Shown here: in pieces, positions 26,571 to 35,762 of the stretch | Layout: each line of letters begins with the position of its first letter | Position numbering within the stretch: position 1 is the first letter of the stretch | The notes under the pieces: model-generated | Database searches by the model: none | Seen by the model: the letters and a program-made list of their open reading frames with translations, nothing else | Told to the model about the DNA's origin: nothing | Source of the DNA: Ichthyocystis sparus | Lineage (GTDB): Bacteria > Pseudomonadota > Gammaproteobacteria > Burkholderiales > 2013Ark19i | Length of the DNA stretch: 64,000 bases | Reading direction: 5' to 3' (one strand) | Assembly (NCBI RefSeq): GCF_900078755.1 | Contig: NZ_FKIH01000013.1 | Translations under genes and position numbers: made by a program

Positions 26571-26726
26571 TTACTTCATCTTAGTCTCTTTGTACAAAAC
26601 ATGCTTGCGGATAACAGGATCGTACTTCTTCAACTCTAGCTTAGCACTCAAAGCTCTCTTGTTTTTAGTAGTAGAATAAAAGTGCCCAGTGGAAGCCGTC
26701 GACTCCAACTTAATCTTCTCTCTCAT
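26571..26726 (-). CDS. rpmG: 50S ribosomal protein L33
   Basis: A 51-residue L33 (MREKIKLESTASTGHFYSTT, then KNKRALSAKLELKKYDPVIR and HVLYKE), closely matching the form without zinc-binding Cys pairs. The start at 26726 matches the family; a longer upstream frame is not conserved. It follows rpmB as usual. Confidence 0.95.
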   Translation of the reverse strand: MREKIKLESTASTGHFYSTTKNKRALSAKLELKKYDPVIRKHVLYKETKMK

Positions 26727-26802
26727 ACAGCCCCCATAGGAAAGTACAGCATAAACCAGAAAAAATACCAAAGCAACAAACTACGGGAAGAAAAAAGCAG
26801 AA

Positions 26803-27027
26803 TTACATTTTACTACAGGAAGGCCAAAATGCATCTATGCCGTTCTTATCAATAGTTCTTATAGCAGCAGAAGACACACGCAAACGAACCCACCTGCCCT
26901 CGGACTCAAGCCAAAAACGCTTGTAGTGTAAATTCGGCAAAAATCGATGCTTAGTCTTATTGTTGGCATGAGAAACTCTATTACCAACCATAGGAGATTT
27001 ACCAGTAATCTGACAGCGACGCGCCAT
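26803..27027 (-). CDS. rpmB: 50S ribosomal protein L28
   Basis: MARRCQITGKSPMVGNRVSH and RFLPNLHYKRFWLESEGRWV identify L28. It is 74 residues. The last ten residues (DAFWPSCSKM) do not match the usual C-terminal helix (DTVLAELR-like), suggesting drift or a late frameshift. It lies between an unknown gene upstream and rpmG downstream. Confidence 0.94.
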   Translation of the reverse strand: MARRCQITGKSPMVGNRVSHANNKTKHRFLPNLHYKRFWLESEGRWVRLRVSSAAIRTIDKNGIDAFWPSCSKM

Positions 27028-27117
27028 AAACAGTCCCAAAATGTCACACTTGCCCTGAGATTGTACACTAGCGCGGAAGAACTTACAATCAAACTCTCCG
27101 CCACACCAAAATTTTCT

Positions 27118-27885
27118 TTAAAGTAAATCGCAGAGTAATTCTAATAGGCTGGATGCCGTATATCCGTTACTATCGAGCCATTCGCAGGGCGCATAAGTAG
27201 CCCAATCGAAATACAAATTGGAGGCAAAAAACAAGAAAACATTCCTCAAACATACGACATGTGGAAGGTTAGATCTAACAAGAAAACAACAACAACGCAT
27301 GAAAAGTGAGCATCTACGATTAGAGTACCTGGAAGGATCATATCCTTCTCTAATCGTAGTATCTCTAAACATCTCTAAATCGTTAATGCGCTCACCTATA
27401 TCACAAAAATCAATGTGTCTCCTAAGGAGAGCGATCCGCAGTGCTATATCCGTATATGTATCATCATTGTGTGGCAAAACAACACCTAGAATCATTTTCT
27501 CTAGTCCCATAACAAAATCACCCAGGCCAAGAAGATCTTCGTTAGGAACAGCAGACAATTTAGAAATAATCTCTTCTAGTGCAGAATCATCATGTACGGA
27601 AGAATCATACTCATCAGTTCTGGCAGAACACAAACTTGATCTACCCTGAAAAGATTGGTGAGAGCATAGAGAAGATGAGGAGGAAAATCTCGACGGGAGA
27701 GAAGCATTTGAAAATCCATCCTCGCTACCTGGCAGAGAATCGTAATCTACAAGATCTATTCCTCTTCCGGTTATAGTAGGACTACTACGTTGTGGCTGTA
27801 CACAAACAGCCTCCAGTTCATCTATAACTGGGTCGTTATTACTCACGACGCAAGAGTTATAAGAAGAAGAAAAAGAATTACTCAT
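27118..27885 (-). CDS. Unknown ~250-residue paralogous family, member 2
   Basis: A 255-residue protein with a Ser/Asp-rich N-terminus (SLPSRFSSSSSLCSHQSFQG) and a helical middle (GLGDFVMGLEKMILGVVLP). The C-terminal domain has RSNLPHVVCLRNVFLFFA, LYFDWATYAPCEWLDSNGY and a short terminus ASSLLELLCDLL. The order of segments matches members 1, 3 and 4, though identity is low. A Cys cluster (MRCCCFLV) precedes the C-terminal helices. It is transcribed toward rpmB, with a 90-base gap. Function unknown. Confidence 0.7.
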   Translation of the reverse strand: MSNSFSSSYNSCVVSNNDPVIDELEAVCVQPQRSSPTITGRGIDLVDYDSLPGSEDGFSNASLPSRFSSSSSLCSHQSFQGRSSLCSARTDEYDSSVHDDSALEEIISKLSAVPNEDLLGLGDFVMGLEKMILGVVLPHNDDTYTDIALRIALLRRHIDFCDIGERINDLEMFRDTTIREGYDPSRYSNRRCSLFMRCCCFLVRSNLPHVVCLRNVFLFFASNLYFDWATYAPCEWLDSNGYTASSLLELLCDLL

Positions 27886-27948
27886 ACGAAGAGCGTGTCC
27901 CCCACTCTAGCACCCCAAATTTACAAAATTAGCATGTCAATGATAGAA

Positions 27949-28152
27949 TTATTCGGCGATGAGGACTAACAAAATTACAACATGCTTATCATAACTATTG
28001 CACGCAATACCTACAAAAATTGCTGATACAAGAACAGCCAGAAAGGAACGTGTTTTATATATTCGAACTTCAACGCTAGATTTGTGTGCACACAACCCAC
28101 CGAGTGGTACTAGTATGTAATTAACAAAAATAAGCCACGAATAACTTTGCAA
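27949..28152 (-). CDS. Possible small hydrophobic protein
   Basis: A 67-residue frame with a TTG start six bases after member 3's stop, in the same direction. It is hydrophobic in its second half (SFLAVLVSAIFVGIACNSYD, VVILLVLIAE), consistent with two short helices. With no ATG, it may be a remnant or real. No relatives are visible. Confidence 0.3.
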   Translation of the reverse strand: MQSYSWLIFVNYILVPLGGLCAHKSSVEVRIYKTRSFLAVLVSAIFVGIACNSYDKHVVILLVLIAE

Positions 28153-28158
28153 GCACTT

Positions 28159-28896
28159 CTATGCATTACCTAAACATCTTTTAAATAAGCCCCAGATCAT
28201 TTTGCCCACACTTTCCGAGTCTAGATTATACATAGAAAGCCATCTACATAACCCCATGCAAATCCAATCTTGCAGAAAATTGTGAAGAAGTATGGTGCAG
28301 CTAAATCTGGTGGCAGCGCCACAAAAAGTTCGCCTATACTTAACATCTTTGTAGAGGGAACGCAGGCGCGAAAGGCACAAATTTCCAGATTGGTCATTAT
28401 CTGAGGAAGGATAAAATTCCTTGAGCTCCGACTCTAATATTGTAAAACGCTCGCCCTCTATAACAGAAGCAAACACTGGATCAACAACCATTGATGCTAT
28501 ATCCAAAGAGGATCTTGAGGATAAATTAACATCATCACCATTACCGGACATAATATTGATAATAGAATCTCCATTTTCACCTAAACCTAGCGTTTTATTG
28601 CCCTTGTCGGACAAATATTTAACTAAAGCAACAGCTAATAGAAAATCATCAAGATGCCGCTGTTGTAGTGGTTCATCAACACCTAATTCTTGCTCTAAAG
28701 AAACAACAGAAGACATACTTGCAAGTGATCCGGATGATAGCCTATGAGATGACCTAGGTTGTGAGGTCACAGCACTACCATGCAATGGCTGGTATTGGGA
28801 CACGGGTTGCAAAACCGCAACACCAAAATCTTCTCCTGATCCAGAAACATCTTCGCTGGCAAAAATTCTCGCATCAGCAAAATTCACACTAGCCAT
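28159..28896 (-). CDS. Unknown ~250-residue paralogous family, member 3
   Basis: A 245-residue protein. The N-terminal half is Ser/Asp-rich (SSHRLSSGSLASMSSVVSLE). A helical middle contains DDFLLAVALVKYLSDKGN. The C-terminal domain has FSCTILLHNFLQDWICMGLC, RWLSMYNLDSESVG and KRCLGNA, aligning with FVYDW...HGLD...KGCLD in member 1. GAGAG lies about 8 bases before the ATG. It starts 12 bases after member 4, so the two form an operon. Function unknown. Confidence 0.72.
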   Translation of the reverse strand: MASVNFADARIFASEDVSGSGEDFGVAVLQPVSQYQPLHGSAVTSQPRSSHRLSSGSLASMSSVVSLEQELGVDEPLQQRHLDDFLLAVALVKYLSDKGNKTLGLGENGDSIINIMSGNGDDVNLSSRSSLDIASMVVDPVFASVIEGERFTILESELKEFYPSSDNDQSGNLCLSRLRSLYKDVKYRRTFCGAATRFSCTILLHNFLQDWICMGLCRWLSMYNLDSESVGKMIWGLFKRCLGNA

Positions 28897-28908
28897 AATT
28901 TTATCTCT

Positions 28909-29703
28909 CTATACTAAATGCTGCCCATGACTGTGCCTATAAAGTAAGCAACGTTTGATAGATTCGTAGAGCTTCTGGCACAAAGTAAGAGCATCAAGAC
29001 TGTGACGTTGCAAGAACAAACACACCCCATAAGCAAAATACTCGTAGCAAGTATGTGTCATAAATACAAAAATACCTTGGCAGCAACAACGAATTAGAGG
29101 ATTTTGTGAGTACCTAAAAAATCTGTACAATTTTACTAATGTTCGTTTTAAGGAGTTTCCGGTAGGCTCGGAAAAACTAGAAATCTTTCCTGGATGAAGT
29201 TTATCAAAAACTTCTATCATCAGCTCGACTCTGTCCCTAATTGAAGAAACTCCAGTTAATTCTGGCAATAGATTAGATTCTAGTGTACTGCGCAAACTAT
29301 CTAGTGATAGCTGTGGGCAAGCACCGGCAGAAAAGATGTCAGACACGGCTTCATTCAACCGCGATATGCAACTCAATTCTTCTTCGGTTGGACCTTCTTC
29401 ACGACCCTCTGCTCTAAGCACATACCCAAGAGCCACCATCAAAACTGACATCACCTGGGTAGATTCAGTTCTAGAAAAATCATCTATAGAAATCAAAACG
29501 TGTGAAGAATTGATAGGAGAAGCAAGTGAGGCACCAGAATCAGAAACAAATACAAAATCCGTGCCTTCCAAAGCACCGGACGACTGAACAATACTCCCAT
29601 ATTGATCGTCTGAATCAGGCAATAACAAAGAAACTTCTTCTTCAGAACCTTTAACACATCGCATTAAATTACCCCAACACTGAAGAGCGCAATAAACATT
29701 CAC
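28909..29703 (-). CDS. Unknown ~250-residue paralogous family, member 4
   Basis: A 264-residue protein, first in its operon. The N-terminal ~85 residues are acidic and Ser-rich. The middle has VALGYVLRAEGREEGPTEEE, ISRLNEAVSDIF and SLRSTLESNLL, aligning with member 1 (YLMSIKESGREVTVS, ISRLEQDLNDLM). The C-terminus reads RYSQNPLIRCCCQGIFVFMT, YEYFAYGVCLFLQRHSLDAL and KRCLLYRHSHGQHLV. A downstream ATG at 29664 (GGGG eight bases upstream) is an alternative start. A conserved helical domain of unknown role. Confidence 0.72.
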   Translation of the reverse strand: MNVYCALQCWGNLMRCVKGSEEEVSLLLPDSDDQYGSIVQSSGALEGTDFVFVSDSGASLASPINSSHVLISIDDFSRTESTQVMSVLMVALGYVLRAEGREEGPTEEELSCISRLNEAVSDIFSAGACPQLSLDSLRSTLESNLLPELTGVSSIRDRVELMIEVFDKLHPGKISSFSEPTGNSLKRTLVKLYRFFRYSQNPLIRCCCQGIFVFMTHTCYEYFAYGVCLFLQRHSLDALTLCQKLYESIKRCLLYRHSHGQHLV

Positions 29704-30120
29704 ATAACATACATATCATAACTACAAAATTCAACAATCATTATGAAAATAAAACAACCAACCATCCAGATGACAATCACAATAACTATTTTTATCTTAG
29801 CTGTAATGTGTACTTAAACAAAGGGATATTAATGTACGCAAACGTAGAAATATCACCAATTTACAGAACATAAAAATTTAATTTTGTATTTTGCAGAAAT
29901 AGCAACTTATGTGTTATATGAGAGCAGAAATCTAGTATGAATAACTATGACAAGAAACACACAGTATACACAAAGTTAGAACAACAGAAGACAGAGAACT
30001 TGATATCTACAACGAATACGAAAAGCGCAGGCATGAAAACACCACTCATGTAGCTAAGCAAGAACAAAGTACGCACGTAGATACTGGAACACGATTAACT
30101 ACAAAATCTAGTAGCTTTCA
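29704..30120. other. Intergenic region
   Basis: AT-rich, no gene supported. It separates the paralogous family operon from ftr1, both on the minus strand, so it must hold the family's promoter. None is assigned confidently. Confidence 0.4.
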
Positions 30121-30909
30121 TCAATGAGCTATGGAATGACCATGTAATCTTCTCTGATGCTTTTTTATAAAAAGACTGTACAGCAAATACAAAAATGGCA
30201 GTAGTACCATAAGATAGGTATAGTAGCTACCATATACTCCTTCTGGACCGTAAATCTCGGTCAAATTATGCCAATATTCATTATCTAGGAGTGGCAACAC
30301 ACCAGCCTCCGCAAATTCGTGAAAAGAGTAGAAAAATAACTGAAAACAAAACATATACAAAAATACAGCAGTCACGCCAAAAAATATTGACAAATTGACG
30401 CGTGGTCCGTAAAAAAGCCAAAGAGCTCCTAAGGAAAGTGCGGTAAAAACCCCCAACACAGCTCCTAAGAGCATATGTGAAGAACCACCAGCAGATTGAT
30501 GTAGAAGAACATTCACCATGAAGGCAACTTCCATCCCTTCACGGGATATCATCAATAAAGTAAACAAAAAAATTCCTATATGAGAGCCCCACGGTAAGCT
30601 TGTGACTTCATCTATATTATTGGAAATAGACTGACGCATCCTAGGACCAAACTTTCTCATAAAAACAAGCATGGATAAAACTAAGAAGGCGGCTGTAATA
30701 GCCATAACACCTTCAGCTACAGGCTGAACAACATAATTATAGAGTTTTACTCCCAAAAATGTGGAAAGCAAAACAGAACAAAATAGACCTGCAAAAACTG
30801 ATCGAAGCAGGCAAGAACGACCAGTTTGCCTTAAATAAGCAGCGGTAATAGCAATAATTATGAAAGACTCTATCCCTTCTCTAAGGGTCAACATAAACAT
30901 ACTGTACAT
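30121..30909 (-). CDS. FTR1-family iron permease
   Basis: A high-affinity iron permease of the FTR1/EfeU family. Both conserved iron-binding motifs are present: REGIE at 10-14 and REGME at 123-127, in membrane helices about 110 residues apart as expected. Seven membrane segments can be counted (VFAGLFCSVLLSTFLGVKLY, ITAAFLVLSMLVFM and others). The C-terminus is His/Arg-rich (HQRRLHGHSIAH). No efeO/efeB partners are nearby. A Fur-box-like sequence lies ~80 bases upstream. Confidence 0.9.
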   Translation of the reverse strand: MYSMFMLTLREGIESFIIIAITAAYLRQTGRSCLLRSVFAGLFCSVLLSTFLGVKLYNYVVQPVAEGVMAITAAFLVLSMLVFMRKFGPRMRQSISNNIDEVTSLPWGSHIGIFLFTLLMISREGMEVAFMVNVLLHQSAGGSSHMLLGAVLGVFTALSLGALWLFYGPRVNLSIFFGVTAVFLYMFCFQLFFYSFHEFAEAGVLPLLDNEYWHNLTEIYGPEGVYGSYYTYLMVLLPFLYLLYSLFIKKHQRRLHGHSIAH

Positions 30910-30982
30910 TAATAACCCCTCACCTATAGTAAACAGATGAATAACATCATCTCATTATACTATCTTAGCCTTCAAAATAATA

Positions 30983-31000
30983 ATACAAATAATTCTCATT
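30983..31000 (-). promoter_or_regulatory. Candidate Fur box upstream of ftr1
   Basis: The minus strand reads AATGAGAATTATTTGTAT. Against the 7-1-7 model TGATAAT-n-ATTATCA it matches about ten of fourteen positions (TGAGAAT on the left arm, ATT...A on the right). It is ~80 bases before the FTR1 gene, an iron-uptake gene expected to be Fur-repressed. Confidence 0.55.
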
Positions 31001-31029
31001 AAGTTTTAAAAGGATAGTTATACGCAATA

Positions 31030-31493
31030 ATACCTATATATCTTGAGATAATTGGGTAATTTTTGTAAAAAAATGCACAATTACCAAATACTGAAATTTA
31101 CCATTAGCTCAAGTAAAGGGGGAGTAGTTCACTTACAGTGTTGTTAACATTGAAATCAGATTTAGAGCAAAGGAAAAATCAGAATCTGCTCAACTATAAG
31201 AATACTGGGCATAATATATTATGCTGTTTGTTGAAAATTAGACTATTTTTTGCAAAAAAATGCCTAAAACGACACATAATTGCCAAATATTAGAATTTGT
31301 CCTTACTTTAAGTAAGGGTATTTCTTACACCAGGAATAGACATTAGCAAAGCAAAAAAAGAATCAGGATCTTCTCAACTACAAGGGGAAGATATTCAGCA
31401 ACATTTTGCTGTTTGTTAAAAATTGGACGATTTATTGCAAAAAAACACCTAAAACGGTACATAATTGCCAAATATTAGAATATGTCCCTACTT
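31030..31493 (-). repeat. Decayed tandem copies of the purL 3' end
   Basis: Two ~185-200 base units follow purL. Each carries a degenerate version of the last ~60 bases of purL (compare acaccaggaataggcattag at 31512-31531 with acaccaggaatagacattag near 31329) plus a shared downstream block (taattgccaaatattagaat). The copy nearer purL is less decayed than the distal one. They look like successive tandem duplications that lost coding function. Confidence 0.85.
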
Positions 31494-34400
31494 TTAGTGT
31501 GGTGTATTCTTACACCAGGAATAGGCATTAGCAAAAAAATCAGCCCATGGAGCAAATGAAGAATCAGAGCTTCCCCAACTAGTTTGAAAAGGATTAAATA
31601 ACCTTTCAGGATGAGGCATTAATATAGTTACAGAACCATCCTCAGAGGTAAACCCGGTGTTTCCTCTGAAAGAACCATTGGGATTCAATGGATAAGCATC
31701 ATCCTCTTCCCCTATACCATTAATATAGCGCAGACAAACAATACTAGCATCCTTGCGAGATGCTCTACCTTCAGCATGAGAAACAATTGTAGGAAAACAT
31801 GAATCTGTCATACCATCAAAAAATATAGATGGTGACTCTATTACCTTTGTCATAACAAGACGAGCCTCAAAGCGTCGTGATTTATTAGTTTCAAAAATAG
31901 GCCATAAATCAGTTCCTGGTATCAAAGAACTAATTTGACTAAGCATTTGACATCCATTACATACACCTAAAGAAAAAGTATCAGGGCGAGCAAAAAACTC
32001 CTGAAATACTTTCCTTAAATAATCATTTGAGAGAATAGTATGAGCCCATCCTCGCCCTGCAAATGGCACATCACCGTATGAAAAACCACCAACAACAGCT
32101 AACCCACGATATTTTCTGAGATTGACAGAGGAATTCAAGAGGTCATTCATGGTGACATCAAACGCATCAAACCCTACATACTGAAATGCTGCGGCCATTT
32201 CCCTTTGACCATTGCTACCCTGTTCTCTTAATATGGCTACGGCTGGACGTGTCTGTGGTAAGACAGTGGCAGCTTTATTATTGCTGGCTTTTATAAAAAG
32301 TCTGGTTCTTTCTTCTTCCAATATTAGATCTAAAGCTGACTTAGCGCATACTGGATCATCACGATGCTTACTAATCTCGTAACTAACCTCTGACCATACT
32401 TTGTGTAATAAAGGTCTCTCTTCAGAAAAAATACATTTTGAAGAACGATATATTCTAAGCTTGTTGTGATTAATATTTATTGATCCTATCGTATGAGTAC
32501 ATACAGATAGTCCATGAGATCTCAATATAGACCATACCTGCTTCCTATTAGACTTAGATGTTTGTATTACTGATCCTAGTTCTTCATTAAATAGTGCTGA
32601 CACTATTTTGTCTTCAAACGGACCCTTTAAAAAATCAGGCTTTACATCCATCCAATCAACATCTGTAATGCTATGGTCATAGCATAGTGGATCAATGTTT
32701 AAATCTATACCTATATGTGAGGCAAACAACATCTCAGCTACAGTGACAAATAGACCACCATCAGAACGATCATGATAGGAAAACAAGAGTTTATTTTCTT
32801 TAAGTACTTTTATTACTGAAAAGAGTCTAACAATATCTTCAGGATCGTCACAATCTGGAACTTCATTTCCAATCTGGCTAGTAATTTGAGCAAAAATAGA
32901 ATTACCCAATCTGTTCTTACCATGACCTAAATCTATTAGTAGCAAATCAGTATCATCGTCTCTTGCGAGTAATGGGGTTAAAGCGCTTCTTACATCATCA
33001 ATAGGGGCAAAAGCAGAAGAAATTAGCGTCACTGGAGAGGAAACCCTATCAGCGCCCTTATGCACGGACATAGAAAGGGAATCTTTACCAACTGGAATAG
33101 ATATATTCAAGTTACAACAAAAGGATGAAGCAGCTTCCACAGCTTCTCTTAACGCTAAATCTTGTCCCTCAAGATCAAAATCAGCCATCCAATTTGCTGA
33201 TAAAACTAGGGAAGAAAGATTACAGTAAACAGAGGATACAATATTGGTCAAAGATTCAGATATAGCCATACGTGCAGAGGAAGCTGGAGAAATAATGGCT
33301 ATTGGAGAACGCTCACCCATTGACATGGCATAACCAGAACAGTCATTGAATGAAGATGTAATGATGGAGCAGTCAGCAACTGGGATCTGCCATGGACCTA
33401 CCATCTGATCCTGATAGACTAAACCTCCAACCGTACGGTCACCAATGGTAATTAGAAAAGATTTGTCAGCAACAGTTGGATGACGCAAAACTTCCGTGGC
33501 AATGTCTTGCAAAGAGTAATCATTGCAATTTACTGGATTAAGTACAGTATATTGTCTACGAGAGGCGCATGTAGTAATAGTCTTCTTAGAGGCTTCAGAT
33601 GATAGAAGATCTTTTAAAGGAAAATTAACCGGTGTAGTAGACGAATTATCATCTTTAAGAACAATGGTTTGATCGTCAACAACCTTGCCAATAACTGAAT
33701 ATGGACAGCTTTCCCTATTACATATGCTACGGAAGATATCTATATCATCTGGATGAATAACCAAAACATATCTTTCCTGAGATTCATTACACCAAATTTC
33801 TGCAGGAGACAAACCATCCTCACCAACTGGAATATCACTAATATTACAAATAGCTCCCTTATTAGAGGAATATACTATCTCTGGCACTGCATTAGCTAAC
33901 CCTCCAGCCCCAACATCATGGATAGACAATATTGGATTTCTTTCTAATGCCGAGCAATAATTAATAACTTCCTGAGCACGACGTTGCATTTCTGGATTAC
34001 TTCTCTGTACAGAAGAAAAATCTATCTGCTCTGTATTTTGCCCTGCTGAAAATGAAGAAGCACTTCCACCACCTAATCCAATTAGGTACCCAAGACCACC
34101 TAACTGAATAATTAGATCCCCAGGAGAGATATTCTTCTTGTGAAAATTACTCTCCCTTACCGATCCCATACCACCTGCAATCATAATTGGCTTGTAATAA
34201 CCATAGTAAGTATTGGATACAATTTGCTCAAAAGAACGAAAATACCCACACAGATTTGGCCGACCAAACTCATTATTAAAAGATGATGCTCCTATTGGGG
34301 CATTTATCATAATCTCCCATGCTGTAGACATATGAGGAGATAAAACAGAACTTTCTTTTAGCTCCCAGTGGCGGTTACAGTTAGGTATACGTAAATTAGA

Positions 34401-35381
34401 TACAGAAAATCCACATAGTCCGGCCAATGGAAATCCGCCTCTCCCAGAAGCAGATTCATCCCTAATTTCCCCACCACATCCCGTAGCAGCACCAGAAAAT
34501 GGCTCCATAAGTGTAGGATGATTATGAGTTTCTACTTTAACTGCCAATCCTACTTTTTTTGTCTCAGAAACATACTGAGAACTGGAATTAACATACCAAT
34601 CTACACATTCACGCGGCTTTAAAATAGCTGCATTATCAATATAAGCACTTACGGTACTATTGGGGTTAGAAGCATGAGTTTGCCTAATAAGGGAAAAAAG
34701 AGAATATTTATCCTGATTGCCGTCGATTATCCAAGATGCATTAAATATTTTGTGTCTACAATGCTCAGAATTAGCTTGTGCAAACATAAGAAGCTCAGCA
34801 TCTGTGGCAGACCTTCCCCAAGATTTATAAAGTTTAGAAAGTATATCTATCTCAGCAGAATCCAGGCACAGGCCGTAGCTATTGGATGCATATTTAACAG
34901 AATCGATATCATTTTCAATGTAGTTAAGAGTTCTATGAGAACCAGCATCGAATAGCTGTAATATGCTATTGTAATCATAGAGCATAACCTGAGTCATAGG
35001 ATCAAAGAGTAGAATCTTATGTTCTAACTCGACAATAGGATATTCAGGTTTAAATAAAACTACCCCTCTTTCTATACGTATTATTTCATGGAAGCCGCAA
35101 TTATGAACGAGTTGTGTTGCCTTTGATGACCATGGGGATATGCTTCCCAAACGTGGCAAAACAAAGCACCATAAATCGGTTTTTGATGATGGTAAAAATT
35201 CTTCCTTAATGTCAAAAATAGAGTGTAGTCTTTTTTCTTTACTGGAATCAATTTTATCCTTAAAAAGTACAAGATAAAGTGGATAAGATTTGATGTATGA
35301 AGACAAACTGGCAGGAAAAGAGCTAGGCAAAGGCAAACTACAACTGCCTAACATAATGCGCAATACTGGCTTATAAAACAT
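31494..35381 (-). CDS. purL: Phosphoribosylformylglycinamidine synthase (single-chain)
   Basis: Makes FGAM from FGAR, glutamine and ATP in purine synthesis. At 1295 residues it is the long gamma/betaproteobacterial form. It has the N-terminal PurS-like region, the ATP/metal-binding core (KVETHNHPTLMEPFSGAATG, SIHDVGAGGLANAVPE, MGERSPIA), a second AIRS-like half (IPVGKDSLSMSV, SYHDRSDGGL) and the C-terminal glutaminase with LGVCNGCQML (nucleophile Cys) and MPHPERLF. Start: ATG at 35381, alternatives within ten residues. Its 3' end is tandemly duplicated downstream. Confidence 0.96.
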   Translation of the reverse strand: MFYKPVLRIMLGSCSLPLPSSFPASLSSYIKSYPLYLVLFKDKIDSSKEKRLHSIFDIKEEFLPSSKTDLWCFVLPRLGSISPWSSKATQLVHNCGFHEIIRIERGVVLFKPEYPIVELEHKILLFDPMTQVMLYDYNSILQLFDAGSHRTLNYIENDIDSVKYASNSYGLCLDSAEIDILSKLYKSWGRSATDAELLMFAQANSEHCRHKIFNASWIIDGNQDKYSLFSLIRQTHASNPNSTVSAYIDNAAILKPRECVDWYVNSSSQYVSETKKVGLAVKVETHNHPTLMEPFSGAATGCGGEIRDESASGRGGFPLAGLCGFSVSNLRIPNCNRHWELKESSVLSPHMSTAWEIMINAPIGASSFNNEFGRPNLCGYFRSFEQIVSNTYYGYYKPIMIAGGMGSVRESNFHKKNISPGDLIIQLGGLGYLIGLGGGSASSFSAGQNTEQIDFSSVQRSNPEMQRRAQEVINYCSALERNPILSIHDVGAGGLANAVPEIVYSSNKGAICNISDIPVGEDGLSPAEIWCNESQERYVLVIHPDDIDIFRSICNRESCPYSVIGKVVDDQTIVLKDDNSSTTPVNFPLKDLLSSEASKKTITTCASRRQYTVLNPVNCNDYSLQDIATEVLRHPTVADKSFLITIGDRTVGGLVYQDQMVGPWQIPVADCSIITSSFNDCSGYAMSMGERSPIAIISPASSARMAISESLTNIVSSVYCNLSSLVLSANWMADFDLEGQDLALREAVEAASSFCCNLNISIPVGKDSLSMSVHKGADRVSSPVTLISSAFAPIDDVRSALTPLLARDDDTDLLLIDLGHGKNRLGNSIFAQITSQIGNEVPDCDDPEDIVRLFSVIKVLKENKLLFSYHDRSDGGLFVTVAEMLFASHIGIDLNIDPLCYDHSITDVDWMDVKPDFLKGPFEDKIVSALFNEELGSVIQTSKSNRKQVWSILRSHGLSVCTHTIGSININHNKLRIYRSSKCIFSEERPLLHKVWSEVSYEISKHRDDPVCAKSALDLILEEERTRLFIKASNNKAATVLPQTRPAVAILREQGSNGQREMAAAFQYVGFDAFDVTMNDLLNSSVNLRKYRGLAVVGGFSYGDVPFAGRGWAHTILSNDYLRKVFQEFFARPDTFSLGVCNGCQMLSQISSLIPGTDLWPIFETNKSRRFEARLVMTKVIESPSIFFDGMTDSCFPTIVSHAEGRASRKDASIVCLRYINGIGEEDDAYPLNPNGSFRGNTGFTSEDGSVTILMPHPERLFNPFQTSWGSSDSSFAPWADFFANAYSWCKNTPH

Positions 35382-35762
35382 AGCTGTTACACAACCTTAA
35401 ACCTAAATTAAGCAGAATCTTATGGAGAAACACCTCCCCCTAAAAAAACAGGTGAAGGTGAGGTAAAATACAAAATTGGATCACCGATGAATTCGGCATA
35501 ATAGTACGTTGTAATGTTATCAGGTTTATAAGAAAGTCGTCAGAGTAAAAAAATCGCACCTTGCGCGCTCAAGAAGGTACAATTAGACATGGGTAAAGCA
35601 GCTTAGTTCTCAAATTAGAGTCACAAATGTCTTCCACTAGCAGAAAACTAACAGATAATACTCCATGAAATCTTAATTTAATCAAGGAAGAGTGGTGAGT
35701 AACTCACATTTACCGAAGCTAAGGTTAATACTGTATGAAATCCAATATTAATCATGCCATTA
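35382..35762. other. Intergenic region
   Basis: 380 bases between purL and the convergently unrelated upstream gene on the same strand. A short run of C and A residues near 35430 could be part of a weak terminator for the 522-residue gene, but I see no convincing stem. No gene found. Confidence 0.35.
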
